A stretch of 17,445 bases of DNA, from NCBI GenBank assembly GCA_910586295.1, contig CAJUGE010000023.1:1-17445 (forward strand), read 5' to 3'. This document shows, piece after piece, positions 1-7,509 of this stretch. Both the position numbers and the translations under genes were made by a program. Under the pieces are notes generated by a model. That model was given only the letters and a program-made list of their open reading frames with translations. It searched no databases and was not told the DNA's origin. Source of the stretch: an uncultured Bacilli bacterium (lineage in GTDB: Bacteria > Bacillota_I > Bacilli_A > RF39 > UBA660). The first letter of the stretch is position 1; each line of letters opens with the position of its first letter.

Positions 1-95
1 CTTTTCCGTATAACATTGCTTATGTGCTCAGGTTGCTCCTCAGCATTGCCTTATCTCCACAAGCAACGGATTCATTTTATCACATTGTAAAAGAT
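1..95 (+). ncRNA. ssrS: Structured RNA, candidate 6S RNA (3' part)
   Basis: This stretch is more GC-rich than its surroundings, has no credible ORF and folds into a long irregular rod. Paired segments are 1-5/89-93, 6-8/67-69, 16-21/61-66 (TTGCTT/AAGCAA), 24-26/58-60, 30-32/49-51 and 35-37/42-44 around a CCTC tetraloop at 38-41. A rod broken by internal loops and bulges, with a GCCTT segment on the 3' side of the terminal stem, is what 6S RNA looks like; 6S binds sigma-A RNA polymerase holoenzyme as a promoter mimic. B. subtilis 6S-1 lies in the same general neighbourhood (near aspS, not far from secDF and relA), which fits. The left window edge cuts the RNA, so the 5' strand of the closing stem and its promoter are not visible. 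The plus strand is assumed because no good promoter was seen on the minus strand. The 3' end is uncertain. It could instead be another structured RNA. Confidence 0.4.
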
Positions 96-158
96 TAACT
101 GCCCATTATGAAAAATACGGGCACTTTGGATTTTATTTTAGAAAATATTCATACTTTA

Positions 159-187
159 TTGAATGAAACAAAAAAATGTAGTATACT
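159..187 (+). promoter_or_regulatory. Sigma-A promoter of comN-secDF
   Basis: A -35 TTGAAT (159-164) and a -10 TATACT (182-187) are separated by exactly 17 bp. Transcription would begin near 193-195, only about 10 nt before the ATG at 204. This argues that the upstream in-frame ATG at 108 is not used and that comN starts at 204. Confidence 0.7.
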
Positions 188-203
188 TTTAATGGTGATT
201 CTA

Positions 204-500
204 ATGGCAAGAAAATACAATATCGAATTTAGAAATGTTGAAGAACTATATAATAGAATAAAGCCTGCACTTTACTCAAAAGTTAAAGAATTAAATAGAT
301 TGGGAATTAACTATGTTAAGGAAGTGGACATTTGGAACTATCTAAGCGAACATTCTTGGAAAGAAAGCGAGAATCTATGCCTTTCAGGAATGGTAAGCAA
401 TATCATGGATTTAGATTCAGATACAATAAAAAATTATTGTTTAGAGATTTTAAAAAATCAAGAAAGAGATGTTAATACTGAAGAAGGTGATTTGCTATGA
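204..500 (+). CDS. comN: ComN-like post-transcriptional regulator
   Basis: The 98-residue product resembles the ComN/YrzD family (post-transcriptional regulator domain) and matches the length of B. subtilis ComN. In B. subtilis ComN controls comE mRNA and sits next to secDF, as here. The sequence is mostly helical and soluble, running from MARKYNIEF through an IKPALYSKVKEL stretch to LEILKNQERDVN. The start at 204 has a GGTGAT Shine-Dalgarno 4 nt upstream (194-199). The frame is open back to 108, but a near-consensus promoter lies inside that extension, so it is not counted as coding. The stop overlaps the secDF start as ATGA, implying translational coupling. Whether this organism has competence genes, or what RNA the protein acts on, cannot be seen. 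Confidence 0.75.
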   Translation: MARKYNIEFRNVEELYNRIKPALYSKVKELNRLGINYVKEVDIWNYLSEHSWKESENLCLSGMVSNIMDLDSDTIKNYCLEILKNQERDVNTEEGDLL

Positions 501-2698
501 AAAATAAGAAATTTATTACAAGCATAATTATATGTGCAGTTTTATTAATATTAAGTATAATACTTGCAAAACCTACTATTAAGAAATTAAACTTTGGATT
601 AGACTTAAAAGGTGGATTTGAGGTGCTTTATTTAGTCGAAAGTTTAGAAGGAGAAAAAACTCCAACTAACGAAGAAGTATCTAGCACTTATAAAGCAATT
701 AGAAACAGAATAGACACTCTAGGGGTAAGCGAACCAGAAATAACTATAGAAGGTGATAAGATTAGGGTAAAACTGCCAGGAGTTACTGACGAAGCACAAG
801 CTAGAGAAAGATTAAGTACACCAGCGGTCTTAACATTTAGAAATACATCTAACGAAGAATTGATGACAGGTGCAGTCTTAGACACTCCTGGAGCAAAACT
901 TGATTATGATAGAAACACTAATCTTCCTGTAGTAGCGTTAAGTATAAAAGACAATGATAAATTCTATAATGTTACTAGAAGAATAAGTGAAAGTAATGAT
1001 CAGCTAATTACTATATGGTTGGATTTTGAAGAAGGAGATACTTATTCTAAAGAAGAATGTGGAAAAAGTGGAAACAAAAAATGTATCAGCGCAGCAACTG
1101 TAAAAGAAGCTTTTGCAAATAATGTAATAATCCAAGGAAACTTCACGGAAGCAGAAGCTAAAGAACTTGTAGACTTAATAAACTCTGGAAGTTTACCTAC
1201 AAAAATATCAGAAATAAGTACTAAGACCGTAGACGCATCTTTCGGAGAAGAAACATTAAACAATGTAGTAATCGCAGGAATAATTACACTTTTAATAATA
1301 ATATTAATAATGACATTCTTTTACCGAATAAGTGGATTTATAAGTAGCATTTGCTTACTAGCATACACAGTAATAGTATTTATACTATTTTCACTTATAG
1401 ATGGAGTCCTTACACTTACAGGTATAGCAGCTTTAATCTTAGGAATTGGAATGGCAATAGACTCAAGTATAATCACTTTAGAAAAAATAAAAGAAGAACT
1501 AGCTAATGGAAAAAAACTAACAAATGCTTATAAAGACGGTAACAAAAGGAGTATAGTTTCATTAATTGATGCCAATATAACAACATTCTTGGCAGCATTA
1601 ATATTATTTATATTTGGAGAAAGCAGTGTTAAAGGATTTGCAACTATGTTAATCCTAACTATAATTGTAACTTGCATTGCAATGGTTTTAGTAAACAGAT
1701 TTATAATGACAAAAATTATAGAAAGCAAAGTGTTAGATGGAAAAGAAAAACTATTTATAGGTCCATATAAGAAAAATAAAACAAAAAATTATCTTAAAGC
1801 TTCAAAAGTTTATATGTATACCATAAGCATTATAATTTTAATTGGACTTATAATGACATGTATAAAAGGACTAAATTTAGGAATTGATTTTAAAGGTGGC
1901 TCTAGTGTATCATTAATAAGCGAAGACAAAATCGATGAAAATCAAGTAAATGATATATTAAAAAAATATGAAATAGTAGAACAAGCTAAAATAAGTGATA
2001 CAGAAAACTATTATAAATTAGAAAAAACATTAAGTGAGAACGAAGTAAAAGAAGTAAAAAATGCTTTAAATGAGTTAAATATAAAATCAGACATATCTGT
2101 AATTAGCAATATTGTTAAAAAAGATTTAACCAAAAATGCACTAATCTCTCTAGCTATTGCTTCAATAGTAATATTATTATACATAAAAATAAGATTTACA
2201 ACAAATTATGCAATAGGTGCAATTATAAGTGTGCTAAGTGATGTACTAGTTACAATAAGCATATTTGCAATTCTAAGAATAGAGATAAATTTCATATTTA
2301 TTGCAGGTATCTTAACAATCATAGGATACTCAATAAATGACACAATAGTAGTTTTTGACATAGCAAGGGAAAAAGTTAACTCTTTAAAAAATAAAACTGA
2401 AGAAACTTTAACAAATGTAGTAAAAGAAAGCATAAGCTTTTCAATGAAAAGAAATATATTAACGAGTATAACAACTCTAACAGCAATAATTACGCTACTA
2501 GCATTAAGTACAACAGGAGTGAAAGAATTTAATATAACTGTCTTAATTGGCCTACTAGCGGGAACATTTTCATCATTATTGCTAGCATTATATATATGGT
2601 TAAAGTTAGAAATACATAGTATCAAACATCCAAAGCAAAAGAAAGACGATGATGATGATGAAGATTACGAAAAATTAATTAAAGGAATTAATTCATAA
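497..2698 (+). CDS. secDF: SecDF fusion, protein translocase accessory subunit
   Basis: SecD and SecF fused into one 733-residue membrane protein, the arrangement and size of B. subtilis SecDF (737 aa). It uses the proton-motive force to help SecYEG complete export. The first membrane segment (residues 6-26) is followed by the SecD motif GLDLKGGFEV near 34-43 and a large external domain. A membrane bundle follows from about 256 to 410, with GMAIDSSIITLEKIKEEL. The SecF half repeats the design: a segment near 437-457, GIDFKGGSSV just after it, an external domain, then membrane segments with GYSINDTIVVFD near 610. The C-terminus is charged, with a run of five Asp encoded by a GAT-rich repeat. 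It begins inside the comN stop (ATGA overlap), with GGTGAT upstream as ribosome site. A hairpin terminator follows. Confidence 0.95.
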   Translation: MKNKKFITSIIICAVLLILSIILAKPTIKKLNFGLDLKGGFEVLYLVESLEGEKTPTNEEVSSTYKAIRNRIDTLGVSEPEITIEGDKIRVKLPGVTDEAQARERLSTPAVLTFRNTSNEELMTGAVLDTPGAKLDYDRNTNLPVVALSIKDNDKFYNVTRRISESNDQLITIWLDFEEGDTYSKEECGKSGNKKCISAATVKEAFANNVIIQGNFTEAEAKELVDLINSGSLPTKISEISTKTVDASFGEETLNNVVIAGIITLLIIILIMTFFYRISGFISSICLLAYTVIVFILFSLIDGVLTLTGIAALILGIGMAIDSSIITLEKIKEELANGKKLTNAYKDGNKRSIVSLIDANITTFLAALILFIFGESSVKGFATMLILTIIVTCIAMVLVNRFIMTKIIESKVLDGKEKLFIGPYKKNKTKNYLKASKVYMYTISIIILIGLIMTCIKGLNLGIDFKGGSSVSLISEDKIDENQVNDILKKYEIVEQAKISDTENYYKLEKTLSENEVKEVKNALNELNIKSDISVISNIVKKDLTKNALISLAIASIVILLYIKIRFTTNYAIGAIISVLSDVLVTISIFAILRIEINFIFIAGILTIIGYSINDTIVVFDIAREKVNSLKNKTEETLTNVVKESISFSMKRNILTSITTLTAIITLLALSTTGVKEFNITVLIGLLAGTFSSLLLALYIWLKLEIHSIKHPKQKKDDDDDEDYEKLIKGINS

Positions 2699-2720
2699 TA
2701 TAACTTTTAGTAAAACTAGG

Positions 2721-2765
2721 AACGTATTTACAATTCTTACTTTAGGTTGTACATACGTTTTTAAA
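2721..2765 (+). terminator. Hairpin terminator between secDF and rel
   Basis: The arms 2721-2733 and 2747-2759 pair at 12 of 13 positions (AACGTATTTACAA against TTGTACATACGTT) around a 13-nt loop and are followed by a short T run. The AT-rich stem suggests partial rather than complete termination. No strong promoter is visible between it and rel, so it may act as an attenuator of read-through into rel. Confidence 0.6.
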
Positions 2766-2789
2766 TTAAAACATATAAAGGAGATAAAA

Positions 2790-4916
2790 ATGAAATACGA
2801 AGAACTTAAAGAAAAAATATCTAAATACATGAATGAAGAAGAACTAGAAATTGTAGATAAATATTATGAATGTGCATCCGATTTATATGATGGAATGTTA
2901 CGTTTAACAGGTGAAGATTATATTTGTCATGCAATTAGGGTTGCAAACATCTTAGCAGATTTAAAAATGGATTATATGGCAATAGGATGTGCACTCATTC
3001 ACGAGGCTATTACATTAGAAAAAATGAGTTATGAAGATTTAGTGGAAAAATTTGATGAAGACACTGGAACAATATTGAACTCAATAACTAAACTAAGTCA
3101 TTTAAAAAGAACTTTCACAAACACTAAAAAGGATGAAGATAAATATAGACGAATAGTAGTTGGACTATCAGAAAATCCACTAAGCTTATTCATAAAACTT
3201 GCAGATAGACTAGATAACATGCGTTCAATCTATGTTCATGACGAAGAACACAAGTTAGAAGTTATAGACGAAACAGAGAAAATATACATTCCAATCGCAC
3301 ATAGATTAGGTATAAAAACCATGAAAAGTGAACTAGAAGACTTGTGTTTACGAAACAAAGATCCTAAAATGTATCAAAGTGTTTTAGAAAAAATAAACGC
3401 CGATAACGAAGAACTTACTAAAGCACTAGAAAAAATGAAAAGTGAACTTTCTAAAATGCTTGACGAACATGGAGTGAATTATGAAATTGCTTACAGAGTA
3501 AAAAGTGTAAGAGGTATATACAATAAATTGAAAATAGGAAAAAAATGGGAACAAATATATGATTTATTAGGACTTAGAATATTAGTGGACAAAGTTGAAG
3601 AGTGCTATTTATCGATTGGATTAGTTCACTCAAAATATAGGCCAATTCCAAAAAGATTTAAAGATTACATAGCAAATCCCAAAGCAAATAACTATCAAAG
3701 TTTACATACAACAATATTTGGAGTTGATGGTAGAATATTTGAAATACAAATTCGTACACACAAAATGCACGAAATTGCAGAACATGGAGTAGCATCACAC
3801 TGGAGTTATAAAGAAAAAACGGATGGAAGCAAAGTAAATGAATTCGAAAACACTTTAGCATCATTTAGAACATTAATAGAAGTAAACGACAAAGAAAACA
3901 ATAAAGAATTTTTTAAGAATTTAAGCCAAAACTTAACAAAAGAAGAAATATATATATTTACTCCAAAAGGAGATATAATAGAACTTCCAACAGATAGTAC
4001 CCCTATAGACTTTGCATATAAAATCCACTCAGAAGTCGGAAACACCACCACAGGAGCACTTGCAAATGGAAAAATGGTAAGCCTAGACTATAAACTTCAA
4101 GATGGAGATATAGTCGAGCTTATAACACAGAAAGGAAAAACTCCAAGTAAATCATGGCTTAAATTTGTAAAAACAGACAGTGCTAAGTCTAGAATTCGTT
4201 CATACTTCTATAAAAAAGAAAAAGAAAAAAGTATAGAGACTGGAGAATACTTACTAATTAATGAAATTAAAAAAAGACATTTAAATGAAAAAGAATTACT
4301 AAATGAAGAACTAGTAACTAATAATCTTAAAGAATTTGAATCTCTTAATGATTTATTTATATCTGTTGCAACTCTAAGATACACTCCGACAGTTATTATA
4401 AACAGACTACTAGAAATATTATCACCAAAAAAAGATGATGTAGTAGAAAAGTTACTAGCTAATGATAACATAGTAAAAAATACCGAAAAAGGTAATATTT
4501 TAATCGCAGGCTCTGGGGACATACTTACAAATCTAGCAACTTGCTGTAGCCCAGTGTTAGGAGATGAAATAATTGGTTATATTACCAAAGGAAATGGCGT
4601 AAGCATTCATAGAAAAAATTGTAAAAATGTTAATATGGATGACGAAAGAATAATTGAAGCAAAGTGGAATGAAAATCTATTAGAAAAATTTATCACTAAT
4701 ATAACAATATATATAAATTCATCAAACGATAACTTAATCAACATATTATCTTTAGCTACAAAAGACGAAATAAACATAATCTCTATAAACAACAAAGGTG
4801 TAATAAAAGATGAAAGTGTTTATGAATTAGTATGTAAAGTTAAAGACAAAGAAATTCTTAATAAATTTATGACAAATTTGGAAAGTTTAGATTTTATAAG
4901 TAAGGTGAATAGATAA
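2790..4916 (+). CDS. rel: RelA/SpoT-type (p)ppGpp synthetase, hydrolase site degenerate
   Basis: Long RSH enzyme of 708 residues that makes the alarmone (p)ppGpp from ATP and GTP/GDP on amino-acid-starved ribosomes. Order: HD hydrolase domain (about 20-180), synthetase domain (about 225-345), TGS (about 385-447), conserved-cysteine region with Cys585-Cys586 and a downstream HRKNC, and a C-terminal ACT-like domain. The synthetase looks intact: YDLLGLRI, RFKD at 289-292 followed by YIANPK, YQSLHTT, FEIQIRT. RFKD is the RXKD signature of bifunctional Rel, not the EXDD of monofunctional RelA. In the hydrolase domain Arg38, His47, His71, Asp139 and Asn143 are kept, but the HDxxED motif reads HEAITL: Asp becomes Glu72 and the key Glu-Asp pair becomes Thr75-Leu76. 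Hydrolysis is therefore probably lost or weak (inference). AAAGGAG lies 6 nt before the ATG. The stop overlaps dtd by 1 nt. Confidence 0.95.
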   Translation: MKYEELKEKISKYMNEEELEIVDKYYECASDLYDGMLRLTGEDYICHAIRVANILADLKMDYMAIGCALIHEAITLEKMSYEDLVEKFDEDTGTILNSITKLSHLKRTFTNTKKDEDKYRRIVVGLSENPLSLFIKLADRLDNMRSIYVHDEEHKLEVIDETEKIYIPIAHRLGIKTMKSELEDLCLRNKDPKMYQSVLEKINADNEELTKALEKMKSELSKMLDEHGVNYEIAYRVKSVRGIYNKLKIGKKWEQIYDLLGLRILVDKVEECYLSIGLVHSKYRPIPKRFKDYIANPKANNYQSLHTTIFGVDGRIFEIQIRTHKMHEIAEHGVASHWSYKEKTDGSKVNEFENTLASFRTLIEVNDKENNKEFFKNLSQNLTKEEIYIFTPKGDIIELPTDSTPIDFAYKIHSEVGNTTTGALANGKMVSLDYKLQDGDIVELITQKGKTPSKSWLKFVKTDSAKSRIRSYFYKKEKEKSIETGEYLLINEIKKRHLNEKELLNEELVTNNLKEFESLNDLFISVATLRYTPTVIINRLLEILSPKKDDVVEKLLANDNIVKNTEKGNILIAGSGDILTNLATCCSPVLGDEIIGYITKGNGVSIHRKNCKNVNMDDERIIEAKWNENLLEKFITNITIYINSSNDNLINILSLATKDEINIISINNKGVIKDESVYELVCKVKDKEILNKFMTNLESLDFISKVNR

Positions 4917-5374
4917 TGAAAGTAATATTACAAAGAAGTAAAAACAGTAAAGTTACAATAGATAACAAAGTAAACGGTCAAATCGAAGAAGGTTTAGTTC
5001 TTTTATCTAGTTTTACAAACGGAGATAACGAAGAAATAGTAGACAAAATGATAGATAAAATTATAAATTTAAGAATATTCAAAGACGAAAACAACAACCT
5101 TATGAACTTAAGTCTAATAGACATAAATGGAAGCATATTAAACATAAGCCAATTCACACTATATGCAGACTGTAAAAAAGGTAGACGTCCATCTTTCGTA
5201 AATGCACTTAATCCAGAGGGAGCATCAAAATTATATGACTACATGAACGAGCATTTAAAAACCAAAGGAATTAAAACGGAAACTGGAATATTTGGTTCTG
5301 ACATGAAAGTAGAAATTTACAATGATGGTCCAGTTACTATAATTTTAGATAGTGATGAACTATTTAGTAAATAA
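4916..5374 (+). CDS. dtd: D-aminoacyl-tRNA deacylase
   Basis: A 152-residue protein of normal Dtd length. Dtd hydrolyses D-amino acids (and glycine) wrongly attached to tRNA, a cytosolic proofreading step in translation. The family signature SQFTLYAD is at about residues 77-84, and the second active-site motif, GPVTI, follows near 138-142 in a YNDGPVT context, carrying the Gly-Pro pair of the active-site loop. The N-terminus MKVILQRSKNSKVTID is also typical. The start lies in the rel stop (TAATG), with GGTGA just upstream, so it is coupled to rel. The rel-dtd pairing is conserved in many Firmicutes. Confidence 0.95.
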   Translation: MKVILQRSKNSKVTIDNKVNGQIEEGLVLLSSFTNGDNEEIVDKMIDKIINLRIFKDENNNLMNLSLIDINGSILNISQFTLYADCKKGRRPSFVNALNPEGASKLYDYMNEHLKTKGIKTETGIFGSDMKVEIYNDGPVTIILDSDELFSK

Positions 5375-5386
5375 GTAAGAAAACAC

Positions 5387-5415
5387 TTGTTTTATATAGA
5401 TGAATATTGTAAAAT
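5387..5415 (+). promoter_or_regulatory. Possible promoter of ruvA
   Basis: TTGTTT (5387-5392) and TAAAAT (5410-5415) are spaced by 17 bp, a moderate sigma-A match, 17 nt before the ruvA ATG. The symmetric AAAACA-CT-TGTTTT (5380-5393) overlaps the -35 and could be a binding site, though it is AT-rich and could arise by chance. Confidence 0.4.
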
Positions 5416-5432
5416 AAAAGTAGGTGATAAGA

Positions 5433-5981
5433 ATGATAGATTTTATTAATGGAATAGTAGAAGAAATAGAAAGTGACCATATTACAATATGCACTAATGG
5501 AATTGGGTTCAAAGTATTTACCCCAAACCCTTATGTATTTAAAGAAAACGATGAATCAAAAGTATACTTATATAACCACATAAGGGAAGATGAATACAGT
5601 CTATATGGTTTTAAAACAAAAGAAGAAAGAGAACTATTTTTAAAACTTCTTAACGTCAAAGGATTAGGACCAAAAGTAGCAATGCCAATACTTGCGACTG
5701 GTAGTATCGAAGGTATTATGGATGCGATTGATAGAGAGAATATTTTATATCTAACTAAATTTCCAAAAGTTGGTGAAAAACTAGCAAGACAAATAATATT
5801 AGACTTAAAAGGAAAATTAGTAGCAAAACAAGATACAAAAGTAGTAAACGAAGAATTAAAAGAAGTATTAGAAAGTTTAGGCTATAAAGGTGCTGATATA
5901 AAGAGAATAATTACAGAAGTAGATAGTACACTGTCAATAGAAGAACAAGTAAAAGAAGCATTAAAATTATTGATAAGATAA
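5433..5981 (+). CDS. ruvA: Holliday junction DNA helicase subunit RuvA
   Basis: RuvA (182 residues; E. coli has 203) forms the tetramer that holds a four-way DNA junction while RuvB rings drive branch migration. The N-terminal OB-like domain runs from MIDFINGIVEEIE through NGIGFKVF. Two helix-hairpin-helix motifs follow, NVKGLGPKVAM and KFPKVGEKLARQIILDLKG (about residues 74-130). The small C-terminal domain that contacts RuvB spans roughly 140-182. The start at 5433 is chosen over a GTG at 5424 because that GTG lies inside the Shine-Dalgarno (AGGTGAT) and family members begin MIxxIxG. ruvB is not adjacent as usual: a gene on the opposite strand lies between them. Confidence 0.95.
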   Translation: MIDFINGIVEEIESDHITICTNGIGFKVFTPNPYVFKENDESKVYLYNHIREDEYSLYGFKTKEERELFLKLLNVKGLGPKVAMPILATGSIEGIMDAIDRENILYLTKFPKVGEKLARQIILDLKGKLVAKQDTKVVNEELKEVLESLGYKGADIKRIITEVDSTLSIEEQVKEALKLLIR

Positions 5982-6032
5982 CCCACATTACCAGAAAAGT
6001 ATTGGAATATTAAGAATAATAAATTTAATCAT

Positions 6033-6070
6033 AGATTGGAGTAATAGACAACGTACCCAATCTTTATTTT
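6033..6070 (+). terminator. Terminator after ruvA
   Basis: AGATTGG (6033-6039) pairs with CCAATCT (6057-6063); a bulged A and an inner GTA/TAC extend the stem, leaving a 10-nt loop. The sequence after the stem is TTATTTT. It closes the rel-dtd-ruvA transcripts before the antisense ATPase gene. Confidence 0.7.
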
Positions 6071-6097
6071 AACTAGCTTGTTTTATAAAGAGAGAAA

Positions 6098-6125
6098 AAT
6101 ACAAAGCAACTAATCGCCTTGTATT
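6098..6125 (-). terminator. Terminator of the AAA ATPase gene
   Basis: AATACAA (6098-6104) pairs with TTGTATT (6119-6125), with an inner GC/GC step and an 8-nt loop; reading on the minus strand the stem runs into TTTT. The ATPase stop codon (6110-6112) lies inside the loop region. Confidence 0.5.
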
Positions 6126-7321
6126 AACCAATCTATTATATTTAAATGTATTATTCCATTTTGTGACATATCAAACTTATCCATCGAAATAACATATTTT
6201 GGGTAATTATCTTTTATATTATCATAAACACCAAATTCTCTATCAATAACACTATCGTCCACTAAATAATAACAAACTTGATAATATTCTTTATTGCCGT
6301 CTTTAAGTGCAATAAAATCTATTTTGCCATTATCAAAGTTACCAATTTTAACATCATATCCTCTATATGCTAATTCATTAAAAACTATATTCTCTAAATA
6401 TGCACCCATTTGTTCTTTTTTAGAAACATTTAATACTTGCCCTAAACCTAAATCAGTTAAATAATATTTATACTTACCACTTAATATTCTTTTACTCCTA
6501 ACATCATATCTATCTATCTTTTCTATTAAATGAGCCTTGCACATATATTCTAAGTAATTATATATTGTTGTCTTTCCTACACCTCTATTATCGTTTGCTT
6601 CAAAATATTTAACTAAACTTTCTGCTGAAAAAGTCTGAGATGGTGTTGTTACAATATATTCTGCTATTCTATTAAATAAATCTAAGTCTGTTACATTAAA
6701 TCTATTTAATATGTCTTTGACAACTATTGAATTATAAACATCCATTAAATATGTTCTTATTTCATATTCGTCATTTAAGTTATATCTCTGCGGTAATCCT
6801 CCCCATTTAATATAATTGTAGAATGATTCTTCTAATTTATATTTATCTAAATCATAATTTTTTAATTCGCACACTTCTTTAAACGAAAAAGGTTTTATTT
6901 TAAAACTCACATATCTTCCAGATAAAAGAGAAGCAAGTTCTCCAGATAATAAATCGCTATTAGATCCAGTTATAAAGATAGATATATTATCTTCATATTT
7001 AGCTTTATATGAATTTATTGTTTTTTCCCAATCTTTAATATATTGTATTTCATCAAAGAACAAATAGTATTTATCCTTGTTAATTATTTTTTCTTTAATA
7101 TAGTCATCTAATTCCCTAAATGTTTGAATATATGAATAATCCGTTAATTCAAAATTAATATATATAACATTTTCTTCTTTAACACCAGAATCTTTTATTT
7201 CATTTATTATTTGTCTTAATATAACAGATTTACCACATCTTCTAATTCCAGTAATTACTTTTATTAAATCTTGATTATAGAATGGTCTAATTTTTTTTAA
7301 ATATTTTTCTCTAATTACCAT
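6110..7321 (-). CDS. AAA_14/DUF4143 family ATPase
   Basis: A 403-residue predicted ATPase of the AAA_14 plus DUF4143 architecture, common and often multicopy in anaerobe genomes; no firm function is known for the family. Walker A is GIRRCGKS (25-32) and Walker B is FFDEIQ (near 87-92), followed by a sensor-like ITGSNS. The middle contains a winged-helix-like region (SAESLVKYFEANDNRG, TIYNYLEYM). The C-terminal part has KIDFIALKDGNKEYYQV and REFGVYDNI, resembling a PD-(D/E)XK nuclease fold with the catalytic Lys replaced. It lies antisense between ruvA and ruvB, with its own consensus promoter, a GAGGTGA ribosome site and a terminator. It is the only gene here ending in TAG. These traits suggest an acquired unit (inference); no transposase or target duplication is visible. 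Confidence 0.85.
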   Translation of the reverse strand: MVIREKYLKKIRPFYNQDLIKVITGIRRCGKSVILRQIINEIKDSGVKEENVIYINFELTDYSYIQTFRELDDYIKEKIINKDKYYLFFDEIQYIKDWEKTINSYKAKYEDNISIFITGSNSDLLSGELASLLSGRYVSFKIKPFSFKEVCELKNYDLDKYKLEESFYNYIKWGGLPQRYNLNDEYEIRTYLMDVYNSIVVKDILNRFNVTDLDLFNRIAEYIVTTPSQTFSAESLVKYFEANDNRGVGKTTIYNYLEYMCKAHLIEKIDRYDVRSKRILSGKYKYYLTDLGLGQVLNVSKKEQMGAYLENIVFNELAYRGYDVKIGNFDNGKIDFIALKDGNKEYYQVCYYLVDDSVIDREFGVYDNIKDNYPKYVISMDKFDMSQNGIIHLNIIDWLIQGD

Positions 7322-7343
7322 AACCTTTTCACCTCTTTATATA

Positions 7344-7372
7344 GTTATATACTATTCATCATTAAATGTCAA
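7344..7372 (-). promoter_or_regulatory. Promoter of the AAA ATPase gene
   Basis: On the minus strand, a perfect -35 TTGACA (7367-7372) and a -10 TATAAC (7344-7349) are separated by 17 bp, 22 nt before the ATG. A perfect palindrome (7373-7396) abuts the -35. Confidence 0.75.
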
Positions 7373-7396
7373 TTTTGTCTTTTGGAAAAGACAAAA
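7373..7396. repeat. Perfect 24-bp inverted repeat beside ATPase promoter
   Basis: TTTTGTCTTTT (7373-7383) and AAAAGACAAAA (7386-7396) are perfect inverted copies around a GG centre. With a 2-nt centre and no T run it is unlikely to be a terminator. Touching the -35 of the ATPase gene, it looks like an operator or upstream activator site, or possibly the boundary of an inserted unit. Confidence 0.6.
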
Positions 7397-7479
7397 ACAT
7401 AAAAATCAACAATTTTTTCTTGACTTGAGTAACAATGCAGGAAGTAATAATAATCCAAGTGTAATATGCAAAATAGTGT

Positions 7480-7509
7480 TTGACAAATATATATTTGTCA
7501 TGATATGCT
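7480..7509 (+). promoter_or_regulatory. Promoter of ruvB with overlapping palindrome
   Basis: A perfect -35 TTGACA (7480-7485) is followed after 18 bp by TATGCT (7504-7509), a weaker -10. The window 7481-7500 is the perfect palindrome TGACAAATATATATTTGTCA, which covers most of the -35 and the spacer, as a repressor operator would. A second symmetric element, TGATAT-GCTT-ATATCA (7501-7516), follows directly and covers the -10. Confidence 0.6.

Noticed and set aside
108..203. N-terminal extension of comN from ATG 108
   Set aside because: A strong promoter (159-187) lies inside it, ComN homologues are about 98 residues, and a ribosome site directly precedes 204.
2206..2625. Minus-strand ORF of 139 codons in secDF
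   Set aside because: Antisense shadow of a well-conserved gene, with no ribosome site or family resemblance.
2699..2789. T-box or other known riboswitch before rel
   Set aside because: The leader is under 100 nt, with one simple hairpin and no T-box sequence.
5424..5432. GTG start for ruvA at 5424
   Set aside because: The GTG is part of the Shine-Dalgarno AGGTGAT; the ATG at 5433 gives the family-typical N-terminus.
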